A stretch of 64,000 nucleotides of DNA from Planctomycetota bacterium (GTDB lineage Bacteria; Planctomycetota; Phycisphaerae; Phycisphaerales; Phycisphaeraceae), in the NCBI GenBank assembly GCA_016350165.1, contig CP066225.1, positions 1,922,001 to 1,986,000 of the forward strand. Direction: 5' to 3'. How positions within the stretch are numbered: the first letter of the stretch is position 1; each line of letters begins with the position of its first letter. Shown here piece after piece: positions 1-8,741 of the stretch. The notes beneath the pieces were generated by a model that saw only the letters and a program-made list of their open reading frames with translations, did no database searches and had not been told where the DNA came from. The position numbers and the translations under genes are program-made.

Positions 1-63
1 CCTTGTATAACACAAACGCGCATAAATAGTTATATTATTGCTTCTACCACGGAGCTTAGAATA

Positions 64-1053
64 TTGCGTCGAAGTCGTAAACCAATCGTTATTGCATCTC
101 GCCGATCTCTGCTTGCTAGAACTCAAGCCGAAATGGTCGGCCGTGCTCTCGGCAAACTTCATCCTAACGTTGAAGTCCAATATCGCTGGATTGAATCCGA
201 GGGCGATATCCATCAAAACCAATCTCTTGCAGATATCGGCGGAAAAGGCCTCTTCACCAGAACTATTGAGTCCGTTCTACTCAAAGGTGAAGCTGATATC
301 GCCGTTCACTCACTAAAAGACCTTCCCGCTCGTGATACCCCAGGTCTCATGATCGCAGCAGTCCCTAAACGCACCGTCGTCAACGACTGCCTCATCACTC
401 GCGATAAACTCACCTCTCTCGATCAACTACCTCAAGGCGCAATCCTTGGCACCTCATCACCTCGGCGCGCATCACAAGTACTCCGAGCTCGCCCTGACCT
501 CAAAATCGATCTCATCAGAGGTAACGTCGAAACGCGCATCAATAAAGTACTCGTACCACAACCAAACATGCCGCAATACGACGCCACACTCCTCGCAGCC
601 GCAGGCCTTCGTCGTCTCAAAAAACTCGAACTCGCAGAACTCACCATCCCAACCGACACTATCCTCCCAGCAGCATGCCAAGCCGCACTCGCAATCCAGT
701 GCCGCTCCGATGACCACGTCACACTCACGCGTTGCCTCCCGCTCAACAACCCCGCTTCATCCACAGCCGTTCACGCTGAACGCGAAATCCTCGCTGCCCT
801 CGAAGCGGACTGCCACTCAGCCATCGCTGTTCTCGCAGAACCTGTCGAGCAAGGCGAAGAACTCACCAAACGCGTCGGCGACCAAACCTATCGCCTTCGC
901 ATCCGCATCATGTCGCCCGAAGGCAATAAATGCCTCGAAATCGACGAAACCTCAAAAACCAAAGAACTGCGTCGCCTTATCAAGGCAACCGTCAAAAACC
1001 TCAAAGAGCAAGGCGCCTCCGACCTGCTCCATGCTCAAACAATCAACGCATAA
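64..1053 (+). CDS. hemC: Hydroxymethylbilane synthase (porphobilinogen deaminase)
   Basis: Cytoplasmic enzyme of tetrapyrrole (haem) synthesis that polymerises four porphobilinogens into hydroxymethylbilane on a dipyrromethane cofactor. The 329-residue product is of normal family length. It opens with the IASRRSLLARTQAEMV substrate-site segment, followed by GGKGLFTRTIE, the DIAVHSLKDLPA active-site segment and GTSSPRRASQ. The cofactor cysteine lies in EADCHSAIAV in the C-terminal third; most family members have GGC at this place. The start is a TTG with a GGAG at 51-54, nine bases upstream. A strong terminator follows, so this is the end of its transcription unit. Its upstream neighbour lies outside the window. 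Confidence 0.95.
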   Translation: MRRSRKPIVIASRRSLLARTQAEMVGRALGKLHPNVEVQYRWIESEGDIHQNQSLADIGGKGLFTRTIESVLLKGEADIAVHSLKDLPARDTPGLMIAAVPKRTVVNDCLITRDKLTSLDQLPQGAILGTSSPRRASQVLRARPDLKIDLIRGNVETRINKVLVPQPNMPQYDATLLAAAGLRRLKKLELAELTIPTDTILPAACQAALAIQCRSDDHVTLTRCLPLNNPASSTAVHAEREILAALEADCHSAIAVLAEPVEQGEELTKRVGDQTYRLRIRIMSPEGNKCLEIDETSKTKELRRLIKATVKNLKEQGASDLLHAQTINA

Positions 1054-1072
1054 AATTCAAACCAAAAAATTC

Positions 1073-1107
1073 AAAAAGCACCAGAGTTCACATCTGGTGC
1101 TTTTTTT
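1073..1107 (+). terminator. Rho-independent terminator of hemC
   Basis: A 13-bp perfect stem (arms 1073-1085 and 1093-1105) around a 7-base loop, ending in a run of T. It starts 20 bases after the hemC stop. Confidence 0.9.
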
Positions 1108-1743
1108 ATGCCCATTCAATTCCCCAATAACAACCATTCCACACAACATAGCCAGCTCATTAAACCCATTAGCATCTACTCACTTAAGCCCAAAAAACTC
1201 ACCACGAACACCACCACACTCACCCTTAAACCAAGGTCCTATAAATTTGTTTTAATATTTATCAACACTTTACTAACATAATAAATCAGCATAAAAACAT
1301 ATCCACACTTCAAAAGCATGACACACTCACAAACATCTATTCAATAATTAGATACACACCACACAGCACAAACCTAACCACCATAACTTTCGATTTTACA
1401 TGATGATAAAAGCACTTACCTTTTCGCCGCACACCATCAGTACAATTTCAATCCTACAATCAATCACCTCACATAAACACACGCTGCAACCACCGTTTTA
1501 CTCATGTATTCCACAACCTACTTTCACATTTCATTTTCAATATCGCTTTACGATATCTGATTTTTCTACTGGTTTTGTATTGCATTACTAAAACGATTCC
1601 CCTAAGCTATTCCTGATGTGTTTGACGAGAGTTTGCGGACTGTTGTACTCTCAATTACGCAACACAACGGTTTTGACAATCTAATTTTTCAGTATTGCGT
1701 TTATCTATTCTGATTACGTCTTTTCATTTTACAGGAGTCATCC
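1108..1743. other. Intergenic region upstream of the first prepilin
   Basis: About 640 bases, rich in A and C in the left part and in T near the right end. The only open frame of any size (1400-1591) has no ribosome site and a composition typical of non-coding sequence. The last 130 bases hold TTGACG (1622-1627) and TTGACA (1673-1678), both good -35 matches, so the region probably carries the promoter of the prepilin gene. No other structure seen. Confidence 0.5.
1622..1651 (+). promoter_or_regulatory. Candidate sigma-70-type promoter for the H-Xn-DG prepilin
   Basis: TTGACG at 1622-1627 and TACTCT at 1646-1651 are separated by 18 bases. A second, perfect -35 hexamer (TTGACA, 1673-1678) lies downstream without a clear -10, so which one is used is open. 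Confidence 0.3.
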
Positions 1744-2616
1744 ATGTTGACCCGTATTTTTTTAGATAGCTCTTCGGAGCGCTCCGAAGAGGGGTTTACG
1801 TTAATTGAGCTTTTAGTCGTGATTTCTATTATCGCATTACTTATCGGTATCTTGCTCCCCGCCCTCGGCGCTGCTCGCGACTCAGCCAGACAAATGGCAT
1901 GCCTCAGCAACCTCAAGCAGGTTTCCATCGCGACATACACTTACACAACCACCAACGACGGTTACTTCCCGCCATACAGCGAAACGCTCTACAACAACGC
2001 AAAAACCTCCGGCATCCCATACCTCAGCGGCAACGACAAAAACTCTCTCAGCTGGGCTGGCCTCGTCTCATACCTTCAGGATCTCGATTACAACACCTTC
2101 GGCTGCCCATGCGATGATGAAGTCGCAGGCCTTATCGAAGACTCAGTCGAAGGCCGTATCAACATGGGCTTCGAACCTCGTTGGGCACGTGCGTACGGTG
2201 CAAGCCAACGTACTTCCTACGGCTACAACTACCTCAACATCGGCTGGAGCCGCCGTTACTCAACCGACAAAACCACCAAAAATATGGCTGCTAAACTCGT
2301 CCAACTCAAAAGCCCTTCAGGTACACTCCTCTACGGTGATGCAACCGTTTCCGTCAACGAATCAGCTTCAGGCACAGTTGGACGCGGCTCTCCACTCCTG
2401 CATGATCAGCAAAACAACAAGTTTTCACGCCCATGGGCTCGCCACCGCAACAACGGCATGAGTATCGGCTTCTGCGACGGCCACGTTGAAACATACACCG
2501 TCAATGATCCAGAAGACCCACAAAGCCCATACGAAGATGACTGCCTCGGCATGATGCATGCTTCATCAGGTTGGCTGTGGGATTCAAACGCTGACAACGG
2601 CGTGTGGGAACGCTAA
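1744..2616 (+). CDS. Planctomycete-type prepilin with H-Xn-DG C-terminal motif
   Basis: A 290-residue secreted pseudopilin-like protein. The class III leader is 17 residues long; a prepilin peptidase would cut after Gly17, before [12 protein letters not shown], whose hydrophobic helix runs to about residue 42. The body ends in [15 protein letters not shown], the family's H-Xn-DG motif, here with ten rather than nine residues between His and Asp-Gly. Such proteins are common and multicopy in planctomycetes; their role is not settled. AGGAG at 1733-1737 fixes the start at 1744. A perfect 22-base palindrome lies in the leader codons. A close paralogue lies at 5734. No secretion gene adjoins it; the pilus locus is at 26-41 kb. 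Confidence 0.85.
   Translation: MLTRIFLDSSSERSEEGFTLIELLVVISIIALLIGILLPALGAARDSARQMACLSNLKQVSIATYTYTTTNDGYFPPYSETLYNNAKTSGIPYLSGNDKNSLSWAGLVSYLQDLDYNTFGCPCDDEVAGLIEDSVEGRINMGFEPRWARAYGASQRTSYGYNYLNIGWSRRYSTDKTTKNMAAKLVQLKSPSGTLLYGDATVSVNESASGTVGRGSPLLHDQQNNKFSRPWARHRNNGMSIGFCDGHVETYTVNDPEDPQSPYEDDCLGMMHASSGWLWDSNADNGVWER
1770..1791. repeat. 22-base perfect palindrome inside the prepilin leader
   Basis: Two 11-base arms (1770-1780, 1781-1791) meet with no loop, 26 bases after the start codon, and encode Ser-Ser-Glu-Arg-Ser-Glu-Glu. As RNA it could form a hairpin just behind the initiation site. The paralogue at 5734 keeps only an imperfect version around its Ser-Glu-Arg-Ser codons. Confidence 0.7.
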
Positions 2617-2647
2617 ACAAGAATTTAGATAAACCAGATACCCGTAC

Positions 2648-2683
2648 ACCGGCATTCATCGACTCTGATGTATGCCGGTTTTT
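2648..2683 (+). terminator. Rho-independent terminator after the first prepilin
   Basis: Arms 2648-2655 and 2672-2679 pair perfectly. Inside, CATC (2657-2660) pairs with GATG (2667-2670). A T run follows. Confidence 0.85.
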
Positions 2684-2785
2684 ATTTTCCACCCTCAAAT
2701 CCCCTCCAAACTTTAGCCTCGCAACCCCCTCCCCTTCCCAATAAAATCGCACCAGCCTGCAACCCTCATTCAAGCGAGCAAATTC

Positions 2786-4018
2786 ATGCCCACCATCAGC
2801 ACAAAACCCACACCAACCAAACAATCCTCTCCCCCCTCATCATCACAACAACCACGCCTCCTCTCCATCGACGTCCTGCGCGGATTCGACATGCTTTGGA
2901 TCACAGGCCTCAAATATTTTGTCATCTTCACATGCGTTGCTGCTGCCGTCATCCCCGACCGCTCCGCTGCAAGATCGCATTGGCTTCTCCATCAACTCGA
3001 ACACGTCGATTGGATCGGCCTCCAATTCTACGACCTCGTCTTCCCACTCTTCCTTTTCCTCACCGGCATCACCATCCCCCTCTCCATCACTTCAAAACTC
3101 GAGTCAGGCCGTGCAACGAAACGTGATCTAACCATCCGCTGCATACGTCGCGCACTACTCCTTATCATCCTCGGCATGATCCACCAAATCCACGGCCTCC
3201 CCCTTCGTTGGCCTTCCGTCCTCGGCTTCATCGGCGTCTCATATTTCATCGCCGCCATGTTCGCCATCTACACACCACGCAGTATCCAAATCGCATACAT
3301 CCCCACTGCATTACTCTCATACTTCATCGCAATCAAATACATCCCCTTCAACGGCCACCCCGCCGGCACAATAACCGAACAATCAAATTTTGCTTCATAT
3401 ATAGATTCATTCATCATCCCCGCGAAACACACACTCTCCCAAGGTCTCGAAATCCGCAAAGGCATCACACCAACACGACCAGCCTACGATCCTGAAGGAC
3501 CATTCATGGCCATCTCTGGTTCCGCCCTCGCCATGCTCGGCGTCGCCGCTGGTTACATCCTCACCAACATCAAAACAAAACCCATCCACCGCGCTCTATT
3601 CCTCTACGCAACTAGTATCGCATGCCTTCTCATTGCATATACATGGTCAAGCGAAACACTTCTCGGCTCACAACATCTTCCACTCATCAAAAAAATCTGG
3701 ACTCCATCATTCATTCTCGCCGCCGCTGGCTACTGTTTCCTTCTAACCGCAACCTTCTACCTTGTCATCGATGTTGCCAACAATCCAATCATCCGAAAAC
3801 TTTGTTTTCCTCTTCAACTTTACGGCCAAAACGCACTCGCCGTCTACATGATCGGCCCCGCCATCGGTATCTTCGCACTCTGCAAATCCATTTTCTCACC
3901 CATCATCAATCTCTTCCCATCCTCATATCACTCCGCTCTCATCTACGGCCTCATCCTCCTCACACAACTCACATACCTCTATATCTTCTACCGCAAAAAA
4001 ATCTACCTCCGCGTCTAA
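2786..4018 (+). CDS. NagX-like membrane acyltransferase (heparan-alpha-glucosaminide N-acetyltransferase family)
   Basis: A polytopic inner-membrane protein of 410 residues resembling the COG4299/DUF5009 family, which includes human HGSNAT and bacterial NagX. The N-terminal signature LLSIDVLRGFDML is followed by a first loop with HQLEHVDWIGLQFYDLVFP, which carries the His-Asp region used for acetyl transfer in HGSNAT, and PLFLFLTGITIPLS. About ten hydrophobic segments follow. In other bacteria these proteins sit with amino-sugar or glycan use genes; the secreted phosphodiesterase and distant GH95 gene here fit a carbohydrate-processing lifestyle but prove nothing about substrate. It stands alone, convergent with the next gene and sharing its terminator. 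The ribosome site before 2786 is weak. Confidence 0.8.
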   Translation: MPTISTKPTPTKQSSPPSSSQQPRLLSIDVLRGFDMLWITGLKYFVIFTCVAAAVIPDRSAARSHWLLHQLEHVDWIGLQFYDLVFPLFLFLTGITIPLSITSKLESGRATKRDLTIRCIRRALLLIILGMIHQIHGLPLRWPSVLGFIGVSYFIAAMFAIYTPRSIQIAYIPTALLSYFIAIKYIPFNGHPAGTITEQSNFASYIDSFIIPAKHTLSQGLEIRKGITPTRPAYDPEGPFMAISGSALAMLGVAAGYILTNIKTKPIHRALFLYATSIACLLIAYTWSSETLLGSQHLPLIKKIWTPSFILAAAGYCFLLTATFYLVIDVANNPIIRKLCFPLQLYGQNALAVYMIGPAIGIFALCKSIFSPIINLFPSSYHSALIYGLILLTQLTYLYIFYRKKIYLRV

Positions 4019-4046
4019 CTATCCGCTGCACAATCTAATATTAGCA

Positions 4047-4078
4047 AAAAACGCATCGATCAATACCGATGCGTTTTT
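4047..4078. terminator. Bidirectional terminator
   Basis: Twelve-bp perfect stem (4047-4058 with 4067-4078), flanked by A and T runs, between convergent genes ending at 4018 and 4102. Confidence 0.9.
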
Positions 4079-4101
4079 CTTACTATTACACAATCATCTA
4101 T

Positions 4102-5016
4102 CTATTCAACATACTCAAATTCTACCACCACCGGATAATGATCCGAAGGCAACCGTGTCTTCCCACTGCGTTCATCCTTCTGCGAAGTATAGTCAACCAC
4201 CGCACTCACCACCTTCAACCCGCCATCACTAAACACATAATCAATCCGCTTCCCATCCGTCAGTTCCGCAAACCCATTAAACGTCCCTTCATCAGCAGAC
4301 TTCTCATTCAACTCACGATACGCATCAGCAAACTTTTCATTCATCACCTGAATCGGCTTCGACGTCTCAGTAGAATTCATATCACCCATCACCACCACAC
4401 GCTTCTTGCCCCATTCTCCTTTTACCGCCTTCTCAACCCACTGCGTAATCAACTTCGCCGACTCTTCACGTGCCTTCTTACCGCGATGATCCCAATGCGT
4501 ATTAATCACCCACACCGTTTCTTTCGCTTTCACATCCTTCAATTTCACCCAAGTAAACATCCGAGGCAGCGATGAATCCCAACCCTTACTCCCAGGCTTC
4601 GTTGGCTTCTCACTCAACCACACATGCCCCTTCCCAATCAACTTCACACGCTTACGCTTAAAATAAATCCCACACGCCTCACCTTGACTCCGTCCATCAT
4701 CACGACCCGCACCAATATAACCATACCCTTTCAACTTCCCACGCAAATAATTCCACTGCTCACTCAGCGCCTCCTGCACACCCAACACATCCGGGTCCTG
4801 CTTCTTAATCACATCAACAACCAGCCGCTTGCGATACTCCCATTGATTCTCTCGATCACTCTCAGTCGCATACCGAATATTAAAACTCATCACCTTTAGC
4901 CGCACCACTTCCGCCTCCTTCTTCTTCCTTTCAACCACATCAACACTCCATCCCATACCCACCAAACCAAACATCACAACACTCATCACGACCCATCTAA
5001 TCAACGACTGCATCAT
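4102..5016 (-). CDS. Secreted endonuclease/exonuclease/phosphatase family protein
   Basis: A 304-residue member of the EEP fold, metal-dependent phosphodiesterases acting on nucleic acids, phospholipids or phosphoesters. Residues 1-24 form a signal peptide, so the product is exported. All family motifs are present: Asn46 in MSFNIRY, Glu82 in GVQEA, His174 in NTHWDH, Asp212 and Asn214 in GDMNS, IDYVF, and the final SDHYP. The enzyme should therefore be active. The tight spacing (15 bases) to the membrane protein encoded upstream suggests one transcription unit. Substrate cannot be read from the sequence. Confidence 0.85.
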   Translation of the reverse strand: MMQSLIRWVVMSVVMFGLVGMGWSVDVVERKKKEAEVVRLKVMSFNIRYATESDRENQWEYRKRLVVDVIKKQDPDVLGVQEALSEQWNYLRGKLKGYGYIGAGRDDGRSQGEACGIYFKRKRVKLIGKGHVWLSEKPTKPGSKGWDSSLPRMFTWVKLKDVKAKETVWVINTHWDHRGKKAREESAKLITQWVEKAVKGEWGKKRVVVMGDMNSTETSKPIQVMNEKFADAYRELNEKSADEGTFNGFAELTDGKRIDYVFSDGGLKVVSAVVDYTSQKDERSGKTRLPSDHYPVVVEFEYVE

Positions 5017-5031
5017 TGCCTCCCATGCATT

Positions 5032-5520
5032 CTAAATATTCACAACCCATCCATACAGCTGATACGCACCACCTATCATAACCATCCCAATAAAATATCC
5101 ATGTATCACCACACCAAAACCAGCAATACTCAAATTCACCACCCCACGACTTCGTACACCCTTCACACCAGCCACGAACCCCACCCCCACCAAACTAGAC
5201 CACACAATCAGCTCCCAAACACTCAAATGATGCAACCCCATCGGCGTCAACAACATCACCACCACTGCCAACAATAACGACATGTACGACTCCAACTTCA
5301 CCCTCAGCGAGGTCAAATCACGTGCTGTCGCATAACTCCCCAGATCACTCACATCAAACCCCTCACCACATTCCGGACACTGCTCACTCTTTAACCCAAC
5401 CAGCGCATAACCACATGTCTTGCAAAACTTTGCCTCACTATCACACGCCCGTTCAACTCCCAGAATTTCTTGCCGCCTACTCAACATCCACTCATCATAA
5501 CCACACCACACACAATCCAC
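5032..5520 (-). CDS. Zinc-ribbon membrane protein of unknown function
   Basis: A 162-residue protein. Its N-terminal part has the planctomycete-type ribbon FCKTCGYALVG...QCPECGEGFD, two CxxC pairs that should bind one zinc. The C-terminal half has about three hydrophobic segments. The start is uncertain: the first 30 residues hold another CxxC (MDCVWCGYDEW), but later Met codons are possible. It is the likely first gene of a pair with the EEP gene. The same ribbon type recurs in the B proteins of the 49-57 kb array, where it sits between two membrane helices. Function unknown. Confidence 0.6.
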   Translation of the reverse strand: MDCVWCGYDEWMLSRRQEILGVERACDSEAKFCKTCGYALVGLKSEQCPECGEGFDVSDLGSYATARDLTSLRVKLESYMSLLLAVVVMLLTPMGLHHLSVWELIVWSSLVGVGFVAGVKGVRSRGVVNLSIAGFGVVIHGYFIGMVMIGGAYQLYGWVVNI

Positions 5521-5733
5521 ACCATCAAAAAATCACTCACCTCACCCAAGAAACCATTGACCCACGCATTCCCAATTTGTTACTCTAAAGCTGTAGATTA
5601 GTTTTTCATTCACATTTGCAATACTGATTACTCATTTTTTTATTCGCCATTTCGTCAGTATTTCGTTACTACCACAGCAATCGCATCATGTCTGTGGAAT
5701 CTGATTCGTTACATCAATCACCTTTTTCAGACA

Positions 5734-6618
5734 ATGGATCACATCATGGCAACTTTATTTTTTGGTAAAAAATCGGAGCGTTCCGGCCTAGCATTTACGC
5801 TCATCGAACTGCTCGTCGTCATCTCCATCATTGCCCTCCTTATCGGCATCTTACTCCCCGCCCTTGGCGCTGCTCGCGACACCGCTAAACAAATCAACTG
5901 CGTCAGCAATCTCAGACAAGTCTCAATCGCCACATACACGTACGTCACCGAAAACGACGGCTTCTTCCCACCTCTCGGCGAATCACAAGTCAACAACGCC
6001 AAAGTCACCGGCATCCCATACCTCAGCGGCAACGATCGTAACTCACTCTCATGGGCTGGCATGGTCGCATATCACCAGAACCTCTTCTACGACGCCTTCG
6101 GCTGCCCCTGCGATGACGATACCGCTGGACTCATCGAAGACTCAATCCAGTTCCGCATCAACCAAGGCTTCGAGCCGCGCTGGGCCAGAGCATATGGCGC
6201 AAGCCAACGAACATCCTTCGGCTACAACTACAACAACATTGGCATGTCTCGTCGTTACTCCAAAGAAAAAGGTGTAAAAGATAAACCAGCTCGACTCGTT
6301 CAACTCACCAAACCTTCAAGCACCCTGCTCGCATGTGATGCCACAGTCTCATGGAAAGAAGAACAAAACGGCGGCACCGTTGGCAGAGGTTCACCAACCG
6401 TCGAAGACACACAGAAAAATAATCGTTCACGTCCATACTCACGTCACCGCAACAACGGTCTCAGCGTCGGCTTCTCAGATGGCCACGTCGAAGTCTACAC
6501 TGTCAGCGATCCTGAAGACCTCCAAAGCCCTTATGAAGATGAATGCCTCGGCACCATGCACGCCTCTTCCGGTTGGGTTTATGACCCCAACGCAGACAAC
6601 GGTGTATGGGAACGTTAG
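5734..6618 (+). CDS. Planctomycete-type prepilin with H-Xn-DG motif, second copy
   Basis: A 294-residue paralogue of the protein at 1744, alike over almost its whole length (shared segments include [11 protein letters not shown]-type sequence, [15 protein letters not shown] and ADNGVWER). The processing site reads SGLA|FTLIEL: the usual Gly before the cut is Ala20. Ala is the best tolerated substitute in studied prepilins, so slow processing is possible. The C-terminal motif RHRNNGLSVGFSDGH again has ten residues between His and Asp-Gly. No clear ribosome site precedes either candidate start (5734 or 5746). The two copies bracket three unrelated genes, so the duplication is not a simple tandem. 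Confidence 0.85.
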   Translation: MDHIMATLFFGKKSERSGLAFTLIELLVVISIIALLIGILLPALGAARDTAKQINCVSNLRQVSIATYTYVTENDGFFPPLGESQVNNAKVTGIPYLSGNDRNSLSWAGMVAYHQNLFYDAFGCPCDDDTAGLIEDSIQFRINQGFEPRWARAYGASQRTSFGYNYNNIGMSRRYSKEKGVKDKPARLVQLTKPSSTLLACDATVSWKEEQNGGTVGRGSPTVEDTQKNNRSRPYSRHRNNGLSVGFSDGHVEVYTVSDPEDLQSPYEDECLGTMHASSGWVYDPNADNGVWER

Positions 6619-6647
6619 CTAAACAAACTTAATGACTATCCCTTTAC

Positions 6648-6675
6648 AAAAGCCCTGCAATTGCAGGGCTTTTTC
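6648..6675 (+). terminator. Rho-independent terminator after the second prepilin
   Basis: A 26-base perfect palindrome (6648-6660/6661-6673) with GC-rich core and T run. Confidence 0.85.
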
Positions 6676-6776
6676 ATAATTCAAAATTCACTACCTGTCC
6701 ATTGCCCATAATAATTGCCCTATATTTGTAGCTTTTTTCACCACACACCATACTCACTCACTACCACACTCACAAC

Positions 6777-6803
6777 AAAAAAGCTTGCCGTCTCCAGCAA
6801 GCT
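6777..6803 (-). terminator. Terminator of the PEP-CTERM-like gene (minus strand)
   Basis: Arms 6797-6803 and 6782-6788 read on the minus strand, followed by six T. It lies about 60 bases after the stop at 6864. Confidence 0.75.
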
Positions 6804-6863
6804 CTTGCCCCCGCTTTCTCCCCGCCTCTCCCCAACTCCCCCCAAGGGCATTGCCCTGATCGT

Positions 6864-7724
6864 TTATCCAACTCGTTTACTCCGCATCCGCAATAAACCC
6901 AACACCAACAACATCTCCGCAAGCAATATCAGCGTCCCCTCCTCTGGCACAACCCATCCATCAATCGCTTCACCCCCTTCACCATCACCCGCAAGTAAAT
7001 TTCCCGTAGCAACCTGCCCCTCCACCAACACACCCTCATTCACACCACCTGCCCCATGTCCATCCGCGACATGCACCACACCACCCAAGCCTTGTTTCAC
7101 CGCCAATCCCTCTTCATTTTCAACCACACGTAAATCAACATACCCTTCACCAATCCCCACACCACCACCTTCTCGCCTCCCGCTAGAACCTCCATTCGCA
7201 ACATCACCAACCAAAACCATCCTTACAACCGCATCCCTGACCGCAAGCCCATTTCTCTCATCTAATCGTTGAATAGCAGCATCAATCTCATCTCGCGCCG
7301 CACCACCTATCGCCAATAGATTTTCAACATCAATCCCTAACCAACCGTCTTCTTCCTCAACATCCGCCGCCTCCTTACCCGCCTCTTCTTCAACAAACCA
7401 TCCCACCAGACCACGCGCCCAAACTAATACTTCAATCATCACAACACGAGCATGAATCTCTGAATTATCATCAAAAAGATAATCAAAATCACCACTATTA
7501 TCTAAATCAATGATCGCTTCCTCATTATTCAACAACTCATCAATGTCATAATCCACGCCTTCCCCCATCTCACTAAGCCCGTACGTCACCACCGCATCCC
7601 CCTTCAGCAACACTTCTTCCTCAACCTCTTCCACATAACATTCATCAACACGCATCTCTCCCGCCCACAACCAGCCACATCCCCACATAACAACCCCAAC
7701 CAACAACAACACCGCCAACCTCAT
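6864..7724 (-). CDS. Exported acidic protein with a PEP-CTERM-like tail
   Basis: An unrecognised protein of about 286 residues starting at the ATG at 7724; the frame extends to a GTG at 7802, but only the internal start puts the hydrophobic stretch (LAVLLLVGVVMW) at the N-terminus as a signal peptide. The body is acidic and rich in Val, Gly, Glu and Ala. The C-terminus reads VVPEEGTLILLAEML followed by hydrophobic residues and RMRSKR: the PEP-CTERM layout, with the second Pro replaced by Glu. In PEP-CTERM systems such tails direct exosortase-dependent sorting to the envelope; no exosortase is in the window. A good minus-strand terminator supports a real gene. Confidence 0.6.
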   Translation of the reverse strand: MRLAVLLLVGVVMWGCGWLWAGEMRVDECYVEEVEEEVLLKGDAVVTYGLSEMGEGVDYDIDELLNNEEAIIDLDNSGDFDYLFDDNSEIHARVVMIEVLVWARGLVGWFVEEEAGKEAADVEEEDGWLGIDVENLLAIGGAARDEIDAAIQRLDERNGLAVRDAVVRMVLVGDVANGGSSGRREGGGVGIGEGYVDLRVVENEEGLAVKQGLGGVVHVADGHGAGGVNEGVLVEGQVATGNLLAGDGEGGEAIDGWVVPEEGTLILLAEMLLVLGLLRMRSKRVG

Positions 7725-8741
7725 CACCCACAACAAAAACCGATTTGTACCAATAGCACTCGCTACGCTGAATAGCGTCCCGTCAAAATTGAAATGTTTC
7801 ACAATAACTCACTCTCAACTGATAACCCAGTGAGTAAACAAATAGGTCAACGCGATCCAATTCCACATCGCATCAACATCCATTCAGCTTCCTGCGTCTG
7901 TCTCTTCGCTCAAACATTTTGCAGCACGCCCATACACGCTGCATCATTCTATCTATCCATGCCTAAGCGCAAGCACGAAAGCCAACACGACTACATAACA
8001 CCTTCAGAAAACCATGCATCTGAACTTGCTACATCAGTAAATTACAATTCAGAAATCGTCGATCCACTTTAAAATCATTTTTTTCTAACCTGCGCCCACC
8101 CCCATTTTCGACATATCCCTACAACCCCACCTCCCAACCAACTCAAACGCCTGAACCATCTCACCAACCACCAATCCGCTGGAATAGAACAACTCACCTT
8201 TATCATCAACTTATCAACCATCGATGCGCTGTAGTAAAACTAACACGCTCAACCTCAAACCCACTCGTCTTCACCATCCCCCAACACTCACCCCCACGTT
8301 GCACCCCATTTGGTCGCTCATTCCGCAATAGCCAGTTCGGCCTCATAGATGACACAGCAAATTCCAACCGCGCGCACAAAACCGCACACTTCTCAACACA
8401 TATCCCCAAATTTCCGCCCCAAAACTGACCATTTCTTCGCATTTTTGAACCGTTTCTAACCATTCTTACCCCAAAACTGTCCAAAACATGCGATTTTCTC
8501 AATCCCGCGAATGTGCGTGCAGCGGCCGCAACTATTTCATCACCAAACATTTACAGCAATATGTAGATAAATCTTCATTTTTGCGCGCGCGCCTATCCAT
8601 CGATTAGTGCAGCTTTATGCGCGCATTTCGAGCCCATTCCCAACATCTCAAACCATCACTTCTCCCCCTAACTCACCATCGCTAACCCAATTCAAATCTT
8701 TACCACACGACCCCAAATATGCCAAAGGACACAATTATCCC
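7725..8741. other. Intergenic region with degenerate repeats (composite element, copy 1)
   Basis: No convincing gene. It holds CGCT..AGYR-type units at about 7760-7778, 8172-8193 and 8222-8243 (the last two 50 bases apart). Then come, in order, CAGCAAATT (8355), CCGCGCGCACAAA (8368-8380), several degenerate ACCATTTCT-type words (8397-8470), NotI-like GCGGCCGC (8521-8528) and GC-alternating runs (8583-8592, 8617-8624). The same words occur in the same order at 57.16-58.16 kb. Confidence 0.6.

Noticed and set aside
446-1255. Long plus-strand frame overlapping hemC
   Set aside because: It is in another frame of hemC and runs through its terminator; the product is low-complexity Ser/Thr/Pro/Lys.
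8206-8550. Minus-strand frame of 114 codons in the intergenic region before tpiA
   Set aside because: No ribosome site, unusual composition, and it spans the repeated non-coding words of the composite element.
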